Of a DNA stretch of 44,946 nucleotides, positions 23,089-33,369 are shown piece by piece. The position numbers were made by a program, and so were the translations under genes. The stretch's first letter is position 1; every line of letters begins with the position of its first letter. The notes under the pieces were generated by a model that was not told the origin of the DNA, made no database searches, and was given only the letters and a program-made list of their open reading frames with translations. The DNA comes from Phoronis australis (Eukaryota > Phoronida > Phoronidae), in NCBI GenBank assembly GCA_002633005.1, contig NMRA01000250.1, positions 367,140 to 412,085 of the forward strand, in the 5' to 3' direction.

Positions 23089-24076
23089 AGAGGCTACACA
23101 GCTACTAGCATGCACTATAAACATAATGTGTCTGATCATAACAACATGGCTGTAACCCGAGTTGCCAATCACTGAAATCGGGAATTTAAATAAGTTTTTG
23201 ACACGTTCGTAAAAAGTACACATGGTTAGGTTTTGAAATCAGACAAACAATTAACTTTTGCAGTCTAAAACTTTTGAACAATGTTGCCAGTATTCTGTTC
23301 TCATTAACTCTACGGCGTTTGTACAACACAATTGAGCCAATTATTAATTAAGCCAGTAGACAGCAGTTGGATTTTGAGGTAAGCCAAGTGTCATGATACA
23401 ATTCCTGGCACGGAGAGGAGTGAGCCCATGGCCTTAAGTGACAGCTGTCACTTATTAACAAAAACTAGCATGGGAGGATATCTGGAGGCACTTGTATGAT
23501 ATGTGTCCCTTGGACTTTCTGTTTGTGAACTGGCATGATTCGAGTCAGGTAACTTCCTCAAAATGGAACCCGTCCAGGGAAGCTTGAGTGAAATTCGACA
23601 GATTTTCATAGGTATGTTCAAATTACATTGAATTGGGGAGTTCTCCCATTTATGACTTTACCAGACTTATGCCTGTGTTATGTATTCCAGTGAAGTCCTT
23701 GGCATATCAAAGGCTAATGGCGCCATCATGGATTGAAATGTCAAGCTAGTGGCCATTCATGGGCTTAATTGGCCGAACGTGTTGGATGAGATAATTATGG
23801 TCATAAACCAACATGCATGTTTAGCGTACAAGTTACAAAGTAAAAAACAAACAAGTAAGGCAAACAACCAAATGATTGTTTTCAAAATTGAAATATAAAT
23901 AGTAGCAGTCTTTGAATTTTTAAAATCGATGCATTACAAGACAAATTAGAGAATAGGTTTACTTCAGCATCGCAGCTAAGTTACAAGCATAAATTTGTGA
24001 ATTGATTATGATGGGTCAGTCACAGTATGACTTAAGCTTACTTATGTGTTGGGGTAACAAAAGCTCAAATGTTAGT

Positions 24077-24348
24077 GTTGGAGTTGTCTCATGAAGAGAG
24101 TCATGTTGGAGTTGTCTCATGAAGAGAGTCATGTTGGAGTTGTCTCATGAAGAGAGTTATGTTGGAGTTGTCTCATGAAGAGAGTCATGTTGGAGTTGTC
24201 TCATGAAGAGAGTCATGTTGGAGTTGTCTCATGAAGAGTCATGTTGGAGTTGTCTCATGAAGAGTCATGTTGGAGTTGTCTCATGAAGAGTCATGTTGGA
24301 GTTGTCTCATGAAGAGTCATGTTGGAGTTGTCTCATGAAGAGAGTTAT
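24077..24348 (+). repeat. 26/28-bp minisatellite, 10 copies in two length classes
   Basis: GTTGGAGTTGTCTCATGAAG starts ten units. Spacing is 28 bp for the first five intervals and 26 bp for the next four; the classes differ by one GA dinucleotide (GAGAGTCAT vs GAGTCAT). Block-wise grouping indicates at least two rounds of expansion. Confidence 0.9.
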
Positions 24349-25657
24349 GGAGTACGTGCTTATTAACTCACTGCATACATCATGCTTCATGATGTTATTT
24401 GACGCATTTTGAAATGAGTAAATTTGTAATTGCCTAATGACATGCAACAGGCTTTGCAAGACTTGATTTTTCATGCCGTGAATAATTTGCTGGCAAGGAA
24501 AACACATATTTCTACAGGTATGTGTGAATTTTCACCACTGCTATTTCAACCTTCTTTTAAGCGGCTATCACCTGGATCAAAGAGAGCACGGTGCCAGAGT
24601 AGGACACAGTAGTGATGACCGCATTGTCCAGTAAAAACATGATGCAATTCAGTGTAATTACCAGGCCATTAACTGTAGTAAATATCTGTACAGTCTGGCG
24701 AATTTTCAAAATGCATAAACCAATAATTTTCGTTAAAAATGAACATTGCCACAAAATTCAGCTGGAAAAACAACATAGCATGGTTTTCGATTTTTAAATA
24801 TCGATGAACACATGAGAAAAAACTACAAACATTGGTTACAGATTGAAGATAACAACTGTACGTATTGATATAATACTCGCAGGATTTACAAACACTGATC
24901 ACAACAATACCACGTGGTTTATTCTTTTAGTATACAAACTGCACTACATTATGACAAATAGAAATAAAACATTGATCAAATTAGATACCAATATTTTTTA
25001 AGACAGCGCTTATCGCCCAGTTATGTCGAACTAGGAGTAGCAAGCTAATCGGAAAACTGTGATATTCGGAAATCAGGTGGCAATGAAACACGCGACGTGA
25101 ACCATCATAACTATGGCTAGCTTCAAAGTCAATGAGAAAATCCAAACAACAGATGAGGTGGGTCGGTAGGCTACAGCTGACTTCTAAGTTTCAATGACGA
25201 TCAAAATCTGCCCGCACTGTTTTGACACTTAAAGATTAAACATAAAATCAATATAGCAATGCGCATGCGGCAGAAAACAAACAATTTTAACTTTAAAAAG
25301 TAGACTGGAATATTAAAAATAATTGCAAGACAAAAACAGTATGAAACATAGTTTAAATCAATGATTGTTTGGCAAACTACCTTTGTCAAGATGAACCCAA
25401 GTTAACCTCCAGTTTTTAGTTAATTTGTAATATCAAAAGTATGTTGTCAAACCCGTACGTACTTTTGACACTTTCAGGCTCTAACTCTCTGCAAGAATTT
25501 CAGAGAAGAGCTATGATAACACCACCAGAAAAAGTAGTGCTACGATTACCTTTCTGCTTCATTAGCTTGAATACAAAGGGGGGCAGGGGGGCCAAGGGGG
25601 GCATCGTCCCCTAAAATTCTCCCAGATTCCATTGGTAGTTCGGCAATGAGAATGTCT

Positions 25658-25876
25658 GACGGGCAAAATCCTAGGTAATACTCTGCCCTGGTCCCCCTTA
25701 CTCAAAATCCTAGGTAATAGTCTGCCCTGGTCCCCCCTTACTCAAAATCCTGGGTAATACTCTGCCCTGGTCCCAACTTACTCAAAATCCTGGGTAATAC
25801 TCTGCCCTGGTCCCCCCTTACTCAAAATCCTGGGTAATACTCTGCCCTGGTCCCCCCTTACTCAAAATCCTGGATC
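25658..25876 (+). repeat. 40-bp minisatellite, 5 copies
   Basis: The unit is TACTCTGCCCTGGTCCCCCC plus TTACTCAAAATCCTGGGTAA, period 39-40. It begins with GACGGGCAAAATCCTAGGTA, and one single-copy version of that start exists at 43112-43152, so the array grew from the end of a dispersed repeat. The G-rich tract just upstream (25579-25615) belongs to the same repeat. Confidence 0.85.
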
Positions 25877-26430
25877 CGGCATGATTATAAAAGTTGTCTG
25901 AGGGCAAAGAGAATTTCAAAGGTGACCCACTGTGTAGTGAGACCTTGGAATTTAGTACAACTGCAAGCGAGAAATTCTCCACACTGAGCTAGGCACAGGT
26001 GGATTCATGGATTGAGTGGAATCCAATGTTGCAAAAAATATCATGGTAATCATTTACAATGATTGTATCACTCACGAGTCATTAGTCACTATTTGATGAC
26101 CCAACACTGCAGTCGACAGGATGCATTCTAAGTTCAGTTTTGCACTTTTGCAGGAGGCAATCGTTCGTTTCGTCTGCACCAGTCAAAGACTTTCCCGTGC
26201 ATAATCAGGCAAAAACTGAGCGAAAACTATCGACAGAGATAGCACTGAGAACAGGATAATTTCAATCAAAAATCAGCATATGACATTCTGAAACCCATAC
26301 TCACCGTTTTACCTAGTTTAAAAGTTTGATCACAAATTACAGAGTTAGACAAGTTGCAAAATTGATTGACTCACTTCCCAAAATAAACTTCCCCCCGAAA
26401 TAGGTCACCAGGTAGCGCTTACAAATAAGA

Positions 26431-26438
26431 TGACGTCA
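26431..26438. promoter_or_regulatory. CRE-like TGACGTCA 68 bp before the RABAC1 ATG
   Basis: Palindromic TGACGTCA is the full CREB/ATF site, and its position is right for a proximal promoter. Caution: TGACGTCA also occurs in repeats of this window (copy A near 19970, the repeat copies near 27520 and 41104), so a repeat origin is possible. Confidence 0.4.
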
Positions 26439-26505
26439 TGTTGGCCACCTGTTGGTCAGAATTTAAACTACACCAATTTCCACGTAACATTGATTGAAGA
26501 AGAAT

Positions 26506-26567
26506 ATGACAGACGACTTGTCAGGGAATATTGACGCCCCTCCTGCATATGAATCTCTAAAAACAGG
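26506..26567 (+). CDS. RABAC1: RABAC1 coding exon 1
   Basis: MTDDLSGNIDAPPAYESLKT followed by a split Gly codon; donor ACAGG|GTACGT, phase 2. The joining phase with exon 2 is exact. N-termini of this family are poorly conserved, so this exon rests on phase, Kozak context and donor. An alternative start is the ATG at 29406 in exon 2. Confidence 0.75.
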
Positions 26568-29500
26568 GTACGTATATAAGGAACGTCATTTTCAATATTT
26601 TTTACCGTTTTTTCTTCCTGATCTTGTGTTAATCAAGCTTTCAGCCATCATGATTATTTGAGAATTGAGGCCAGGCTATTCACATAACGTCTGGAAGACG
26701 TGAATTTGAAGACTCCGAGACCGAAGTCTGTGAAGACACCAGGCAATTACTGACCTGTAGTAATAGCCGAGATTACCCGACTGAGGAATCGCACCAGCGA
26801 CCCGGCAAGCGTTCTAACCATTCAGCTAATAGGCAATTGCCCGTTAGCGAGTAACAGAGGCTCATATCACATTAGGCAATGACCATCGCCTCTGTTGGCC
26901 CGAAGCAGAGGCGATGCAGAGGCTATAGGCGCTCTGTACGCCGGAAGCTTTTCGGCGAATTATGCCTCGCACCGACTAAATCATCAAAGTCACGTTGTTA
27001 TAAATACCTTTTGCGCATAGAGGAACACCTTAGGAGGTTGTTGATGTGTTTAAGTCCTTCCAACTGTTACACACCATCCCACTCTCATTGTCATCAGAAT
27101 TTCAGTTCTGATAATTGTTAAGAAACCTTATAAACAACTGGATATTTTAATAACTCAAAGTAGCTTCAGTCTAGTATAGACGTCATTTTGACTTACCAAC
27201 CCATGCCAAATTGAAGTGCACCAAATCAGTTTGGCGCAGACATCAGTTTGGGCTGCACCAGTACAACCGTCTCAACTGGCCCTGGAGTGCCGCTATACGC
27301 TGAAAGCTTTTCAGCGAATTATGCCTCCCGCTGATTAAATCATGAAAGTCATGTTGCTAGAAGAACTTTTTGCACAGAGGAACACTTTAGGAGGCCAGTG
27401 ATGTCTTTAATTATTACCAACTCAAACAAAGACTCCTTAAAACAATTTTTTTTTTCAAACAGTCCTTCATTCCGTTGCCCAAATTTGCAACTGATCATTT
27501 ACACTGTTCATGCCAGGGGGTATGACGTCATGCATGACTTCTGGTTGTGTCGTGGCATGAATCCTCTTTAAATCGCTTGCCAATGGGCATTTGCCTAGTG
27601 GCTAAATGTAATTGGTTTGGACACTTGTTTTGCACGGTATTGATCCCGGGTTTAATTAGTGTTCTGACAGTGTAGAACTTTCTCCATAGTCAGGTATGCT
27701 TGAAGTCTGGATCGTAATATTCACAAAACAATTCCGCGTGGTTTCGTGCGACCTTGCCTTTTAGGAAGTTTCTTATGTCTCCAGAACACGCCCCAGACAA
27801 TCATTGAATTGTGCATGTTACTCAGTGGATAAAATTTGGTTCTCAAAATGAAGAGAGTTAGATTAGTAATGCCTGTACACATGAAACTTATCACTTAAAT
27901 GCTCAGCCAGCCACTCTCCCAACCTCACTCAGTTTTAGTGTGAAGATCATGTGACCAATGTGCGCTCTCTGATGATGCTTTTAGAAGTAATGTTATGGAG
28001 CTTTTGATTGTAGTCAAAATTCTGCGACTTGAGACAGTCTGTAGAATTTCAGACACTGAAACTGGCCTGCAAGAACCTAATTTTCTTGATTCTGGAATTT
28101 GGGAAAAGGGAGATTTTGGCATTCGTCATATCTCAAAGTTCGGACATGTTTTCAATCTGCAGAGTGGGTAATTTTGCCGTCTTTCAGGTGATTCTTGAAT
28201 TTGGGACTGGCAATATTGGTTATTTCTTGAATTTGGGACAAACTCCAACCTTGAGCAAAATAATTGGTTTTTCATTGTCCCATATTGGAGAATTTTTACT
28301 GTTTACTAGCATATGTTTTTTGATTTCTCACTGCAATACGGCCGAAGACTGGTGTTATATTGGTCCAAGGTCTGTTACCAACCTAACCAGCATGAGGCCA
28401 ATTTTATTAGTGTGATAATAATAGCACATAGCAAAGAAAATTTGTACATAAATGAATCAGTTGCTATTCAGGAAAGCTGAGCTTACACTTTGCTGAATAA
28501 GTAGGTATCTTCATTCAACCTTCAACTGTGGTAGAAAATCAATGTTCTCTCTCAGTTTTAACGTCGCGTGCTTTACCATCTGATGATGATTGTAGAAATA
28601 ATGCGAAATGTTATGTCGTTTTTAATTATAGTGATGTTCTTCAATTTTAGTACCAATATTACTCGTGATGGTATTACTCCTAGCCGTGACTCGGACTATC
28701 TTCTTCCCTCCCTTCGTGCACACTTGTACAAGACTGATCTGCATGAAAGGGGTCAATACATTTCTTTGGTATCATTTGGCATATATAAAGTTTGCTTAAA
28801 CCTGCATTTTGTCTTGTTTAGCAAGCGAACAAAAAAAAAAATAGAATTAGGCTTTTCATTTTCATGACATGTGTTTCACTACATTTCTTGCCGTGGGAGG
28901 AATCTATTTGAGTTACCAACTCGACCACAGACAATGTGTACACGTGCCATTTTATTTAAGTTTCCAACTCGACCACAGACAATGTGTACACGTGCCATTC
29001 TATTTAAGATACCAACTGGACTGCTGACAATGTGTACACGTGCCATTCTATTTAAGTTACCAACTCGACCACAGACATTTGTACACCTGCCATTCTATTT
29101 AAGTTACCAACTCGATTGTAGACAATGTGTACAGTCACGTGCCATTCCATTTAAGTTACCAACTCGACCGCAGTCAATGTGTACACATGCCATTTTTGAA
29201 TTTGCAATTTTAGGGTTAGCATTTTCTTGAGTTGCTAATGATTTTGATGTTCTTGTTGATACTGGAAATGGAGTCCTGTCGCGGCAAAGAATATTATGGT
29301 AGTACTAAAACGTTTAATTTTCATTTTCATTTTTGGCCAACTAAACTATGAATGTAGCTTTAATGTGTATGACTAAAATTTATACCTTTTTATTTATATT
29401 TCAGCATGTCACTTTCATCGCTTTCACTAAAGAATGTTACAGTCAAGGAGATCATAACAAAAAGTCGAGAGGGCATAAGGCCATGGGGCGATTTCTTGAA

Positions 29501-32500
29501 CACCAAAAAGTTCAAAGTTCCCAAGGGCATCGCACAAGCTGGTTCACGAGTTGTGAAAAACATTGAACATTTTCAAAGCAACTATCTGTTTGTTTTCATA
29601 GGACTTGTCATATTTTGCATGTAAGTTATTGTTGCTGTATTAATCTAAAAAATAATACAATTTAGATGAAGAAAACACATGCATTACATTCAAATCTAAT
29701 GCAGTGGATTATGTTGTGGGGTGAACCGTTTGTTTCGGGTTTAATATGTACAGCGAGTTGGTGTTCCAAGTTACCTGCTGTAGTTCACAACAGTGGGGTC
29801 TGATGTTGCTAACATGATTGATTACAGATTTTGACGATGTAGGAATGGGTTATAACACTGTAAACTCTGGTGAATAAAAAATTAAAAAACACAAGCTTTC
29901 GAGCCTTATGGGTGTGACTCATTATCAGGTGTGAAAACAAGTTTTGCGAAAGGCTTACTTTTACCAACCTGACAGAGCTGCACCCATTAGGACTTGAAAG
30001 CTGTATATATATTTTACAGCATTTTAAAGTGTTTTTAGCTGTTTCTACTTTGTCTGATTTTTCCAATCTTTCCATATATCATTTTTGTTTATAGTTTTTG
30101 AAGTTCGCATTTTCGGCCTGACCTAATTAGTGCTTGTCTGATCTTAAAAACAGCTATAAACCTATATTATTCAAGTGTCAAATCCAATTTGCTCTTCAAA
30201 GCAATGTCATCATGTTCTTATCCTATATGAATTGAAGTTGTCTATTATAGTGGCTGGAGTTCCCCTGGTGCCCATTCTTAGTAGTGTTTTGTTAGCGAAA
30301 GCTAAACTGCTGTAACAGGCAACTTTTTGAACTGAAAAAATCAAGTAAAAATGAATAACTAACTAAAGCAAAGTTTACAAACACTTTTTCAAAGGGGAGG
30401 GGGGTGAACTACAGCACGGATTACAAACACTGTCGAAGGAGGGGTGGCAGTGATTTGGTGCCTGTGGAAGCCTGTCCCTAAGTGAAGTAGATAGAATCTC
30501 ACCAAGGTTAGGCAGAGATAATCGCTAAAACTAATGTTGTCTGGAATTTATCAAATTATTGTCTGGTGGTAGTTACGTAAAAGAACTATTTTTTACTTAT
30601 CGGTTTTGAAAAAAAATAAGGTTTGGGGATGTCGGTACGATAAAATGTCTATTGAGCATGCTTTATTAGTCTTTTGTGTTTGATAAACATAAGATGGTAA
30701 TTGACTTGATGTATTGATCAAGCAAGTCGGCGTACTGTTCCTTGACCCTACATTACATCATGCCCTTCTATATTTACAGCATTACATCTCCTCTCTTACT
30801 CATTGCTGTGGCCGCATGCCTTGGTGCTTGTTATATCATCCGTGTGAAGAATGCTGAACGGAAGATGAGCATTATGGGTAAGTTCAAACAAAAGATTCTG
30901 TCTCAAACAAATGCAAGTGACAGGTTGTTAGTTGTATGTTGGTTGATAATTGAACATCTGTCTGGTTTGTTAAGACAAGAATGCTGGGATCGTAGGTAGA
31001 ACTAGGAGGAGGGGGTCAGGAATGCCTGTGAACAGGACCACAAAACGATGCCACTGGCATAACATTTGTCAGGAAACACGCTCTTTTCCTTCTGAAAATT
31101 ACCCCCCCCTTTCGACATCTTGGATCAATCAGAATGTTACAATTCATCCGTGAATGCCATTATTTTTCAGTGAAATTGTGTACACTAAATAAAAGAATAT
31201 GAAGATCCTGATGGTGTTTTAACTATAGATACTATTCATTGGAAAATTGATTGGTACATGAACTTTGTTTTGTACCAGCGGTTAGAATGTAAACAGTGCA
31301 TCGTGCTGTTGGAGCTTTGTTTTATAGAGAAATAAATATTTACGAGTGCTATACTAAAACTGCTTAGTTTAAGTAATTTAATTCTTAATTAAAATGTTGC
31401 AATGTATAAGCAGCCCGAAATTGGTTTCGAATGAGATGGTAAGTAAACTTTTAAACATTGCACACAAGCTAAACATCACTGTTAAAGTATTCACAAAAAT
31501 AATCATTGTGTCATGTGACTGATCTATAATTATGAATGGAATACACTGCCTGCATTTTTTCAATTTCACACAGGCCAACTCCAATAAAATCAGGAAATGC
31601 AGGAACAGTTGCTTTATATCATAGTTTTCTATAAGAAATGTAATTTTCACAAAAAATTGAAAATTTTAGATAACTATATCTGGAGCTGTAATTAGGTAAT
31701 ATAATTCAGTTTGTATATGTATGTTGTGTGAACGTGTGTCAGTTTGTATCAATGTCAGCATTATCACACGTAACAGGAATTTCATTTCTGCATTTTTGGT
31801 TGTATTTACTTACAAACACAAGATGCTGTGCTTCATATAACCTCAGTATCATCATCAGGTATAACAGTCAGTACGCAGATGGAATATTAGAAACATAATA
31901 TACAAAGGTGAAACAAATCCATAAATGAGAAGAGTTTCTAAACAAGTCCTTGGCTTGCAATGATATCATTTGCATCCAAACATTTCACGAATGATCCTAC
32001 AGGACCTAAATATAAGCTTTCTGTACTGGCGCTGAAAATGACCGTCAAGGGGTCATTGTATCTAAGGAATCTTGCTGCCATCTGGTCTAAATGGGGGTCA
32101 TTGTATCTAAGGACTCTTGCTGCCATCTGGTCTAAATGGGGGTCATTGTATCTAAGGAATCTTGCTGCTATCTGGTCTAAATGGGGGTCATTGTATCTAA
32201 GGACTCTTGTTGCCATCTGGTCTAAATGGGGGTCATTGTATCTAAGGAATCTTGCTGCCATCTGGTCTAAATGGGGGTCATTGTATCTAAGGACTCTTGC
32301 TGCCATCTGGTCTAAATGGGGGTCATTGTATCTAAGGACTCTTGCTGCCATCTGGTCTAAATGGGGGTCATTGTATCTAAGGAATCTTGCTGCCATCTGG
32401 TCTAAATGGTTCATCTTCACAAGGATTTATCCTCAGTTATTGCACAATAGTTTAATTTCAGGTCGAGAGTTGAGCGTTTCTCAACAATACGCTGCTGTTG

Positions 32501-33369
32501 GACTGGCATCATTTCCCCTGTTTTGGTTGGCTGGCGCAGGCTCTGTAGTCTTCTGGATCATTGGTGAGTACACCAGCGGGACACTCAATCAAGGGAGGTA
32601 ATCGAATCCTTACCACAGGCCTCGCAAATCTTTCCATGGACCGAAATGCTTACCACAGGAGGAAAACTGAGGTTCTTTGTGCGTGGGAAACATTTTTGCA
32701 GTGTCATGGAGAGTGGTGAGGGTTTTTGCCTCTGGGGTCCACTCCCATGAGAAGTGCTCTTGGGCCTGTTGTAAGGGTCCAGATACCTATACCTGTTGGT
32801 GTTACGACTCGTTCTGGAATCTGTGATTTACAAATACTTCTTTTTCCCCAAGTTCTTAATTTTTAAACCTTACAAGGTTTTACGAAATTTGACTCTAAAG
32901 TCTTCCTTGAAATTGGCTACTCCATCAGAAATTAATTGGGAATTACTGTCAGACATGGCAGCGGTTAATTAACATATTGTGATATGGTGATTACAGGTGA
33001 CAATTTTTAGTTTTTGACCATTACTTCAGTATTAACGGGAACAAATTGCAGTGATATCCACAGTCTTCTGAATCTGATACACTTTGCAGCCCACGTTTCC
33101 TTATTCTGGACCTAGGGGACCCTCCCGCGCATATTCACGTGTTTCTGCAGCTGCAAGGCATTTAGTAAATCTGCTATTTTCTGATTTTCTCACTTTTCAC
33201 CCATGATTGTCTCGATTTCCACTGAAGATGATGGAGTTTTAACAGAATATTTATGTATATTGCAGGTGCGTCAATCTTCGTAATTTCTCTACACGCTGCC
33301 ATGTACAGCTCACTTGGGGAAACGGACAATGATATGCTGGAAATGGATGAAGTTGTCACCCAGTCATAG
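26506..33369 (+). CDS. RABAC1: RABAC1/PRA1, prenylated Rab acceptor 1 (5 coding exons)
   Basis: PRA1 proteins are small Golgi/endosomal membrane proteins that bind prenylated Rab GTPases and help release them from GDI. Exons join as 26506-26567, 29405-29620, 30780-30877, 32462-32563 and 33266-33369. Phases agree (2,2,1,1), giving 193 aa against about 185 in vertebrates. Signatures: IRPW at 45-48, IEHFQSNYLFVFIGLV at 74-89, SPLLLIAVAACLGACYI at 96-112, and SFPLFWLAGAGSVVFWIIG at 142-160. These form the two hydrophobic hairpin regions of the family; the C-terminal tail is acidic. A PPAY motif (12-15) could bind WW domains. The start at 26506 has A at -3. Introns carry SINEs, three minisatellite or repeat families and a ribozyme-like motif. 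Confidence 0.95.
26765..26850 (-). repeat. tRNA-derived SINE head in RABAC1 intron 1
   Basis: Minus strand: A box TAGCTGAATGG at 26828-26818 (perfect to TRGYNNANNNG) and B box GGTGCGATTCC at 26795-26785 (one mismatch), 33 nt apart. This is the arrangement of a tRNA gene or SINE head; no complete cloverleaf was found. The four-copy repeat at 26877 starts right after it. Confidence 0.6.
26877..27060 (+). repeat. Hairpin repeat family, copy 1
   Basis: Begins CAATGACCATCGCCTCTGTT. Hairpin 1 has CATCGCCTCTG paired with CAGAGGCGATG (11 bp) around TTGGCCCGAAG. Hairpin 2 is CGCCGGAAGCTTTTCGGCG. It continues with GTCACGTTGTTATAAATACC. It is open as a peptide (KLFGELCLAP...SRCYKYLLRIEEHLRRL), but copy 2 breaks that frame. 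Same family at 27290, 41096 (minus) and 41852. Confidence 0.75.
27290..27545 (+). repeat. Hairpin repeat family, copy 2 (lacks hairpin 1)
   Basis: Starts at the second hairpin, here CGCTGAAAGCTTTTCAGCG: relative to copy 1 the C-G pair at the fourth position of the stem is T-A on both sides. It then runs through ACACTTTAGGAGG and a T-rich tract to GCCAGGGGGTATGACGTCAT, which matches the end of copy 3. The shared peptide frame has stops here. Confidence 0.7.
28916..29192 (+). repeat. 48-bp minisatellite, 6 copies, in RABAC1 intron 1
   Basis: CCAACTCGACCACAGACAAT starts units at 28916, 28964, 29012, 29060, 29107 and 29159 (period 47-52). The 119-codon open frame across it (28871-29230) exists because the period is mostly divisible by 3. 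Confidence 0.9.
29405..29620 (+). CDS. RABAC1: RABAC1 coding exon 2
   Basis: Acceptor TATATTTCAG|CATGTC, donor TTGCAT|GTAAGT; 216 nt. It encodes the cytosolic Rab-binding part with IRPW, then NIEHFQSNYLFVFIGLVIFC, the start of the first hydrophobic region. Confidence 0.95.
29890..29933 (-). other. Hammerhead-ribozyme-like motif (Penelope-type), decayed
   Basis: Minus strand order: CACACCTGATAATGAG, a loop, then GGCTCGAAAGCTTGTG. CTGAT(R)A, a GAG/CTC stem II and GAAA are the hammerhead core; ACAC/GTGT could close the outside. The core has an extra AT relative to CTGATGA. Such motifs occur in Penelope-like retroelement termini. No reverse transcriptase is visible nearby. A related decayed copy is at 34430-34470. 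Confidence 0.35.
30780..30877 (+). CDS. RABAC1: RABAC1 coding exon 3
   Basis: Acceptor TATTTACAG|CATTACATC, donor ATTATGG|GTAAGT; 98 nt. The split codon AT+C gives Ile. It encodes ITSPLLLIAVAACLGACYII and the basic loop RVKNAERK. Confidence 0.95.
32049..32410 (+). repeat. 45-bp minisatellite, 8 copies, in RABAC1 intron 3
   Basis: Units at 32051, 32096, 32141, 32186, 32231, 32276, 32321 and 32366, each reading GSLYLR(N/T)LAAIWSKW on the plus strand and an open frame on the minus strand. The AAT/ACT variant alternates N,T,N,T,N,T,T,N, a 90-bp higher-order unit. The array ends 50 nt before exon 4. Confidence 0.95.
32462..32563 (+). CDS. RABAC1: RABAC1 coding exon 4
   Basis: Acceptor TAATTTCAG|GTCGAG, donor ATCATTG|GTGAGT; 102 nt. 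It encodes RELSVSQQYAAVGLASF and PLFWLAGAGSVVFWIIG, the most conserved block of the family. The minisatellite ending 50 nt upstream is open in the same frame. Confidence 0.95.
33266..33369 (+). CDS. RABAC1: RABAC1 coding exon 5 and stop
   Basis: Acceptor GTATATTGCAG|GTGCG; 104 nt ending TCA TAG. It encodes ASIFVISLHAAMYSS and the acidic tail GETDNDMLEMDEVVTQS. The tail length and acidity match the family. Confidence 0.9.

Larger units (their letters stand above)
22163..26505. other. Divergent intergenic region between TBCEL and RABAC1
   Basis: 4.3 kb between the two coding starts. It holds a tRNA-like SINE fragment and three minisatellites (22869, 24077, 25658). No gene is recognisable: frames at 22421-22609, 22996-23223, 24307-24507, 24557-24902 and 25201-25389 are unrecognised AT-rich frames. 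Upstream exons and promoters of both genes should lie here but only a CRE-like site at 26431 can be proposed. Confidence 0.55.

Noticed and set aside
24077-24348. CRISPR-like array
   Set aside because: Units are directly adjacent with no unique spacers; the genome is eukaryotic.
26879-27121. A gene encoding KLFGELCLAP...SRCYKYLL (also at 41842-42099)
   Set aside because: Copy 2 at 27290 has stops in this frame, and the conservation is better explained by hairpin structure of a dispersed repeat.
27586-27680. tRNA-like boxes (GCCTAGTGGC, GGTATTGATCCC)
   Set aside because: Both boxes have several mismatches and no stem pairs well; too weak to list.
28871-29230. 119-aa ORF over the 48-bp array as a repeat protein gene
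   Set aside because: By-product of a minisatellite in RABAC1 intron 1.
31938-32420. 160-aa minus-strand ORF over the 45-bp array
   Set aside because: Period divisible by 3 keeps frames open on both strands; no start context or homology.
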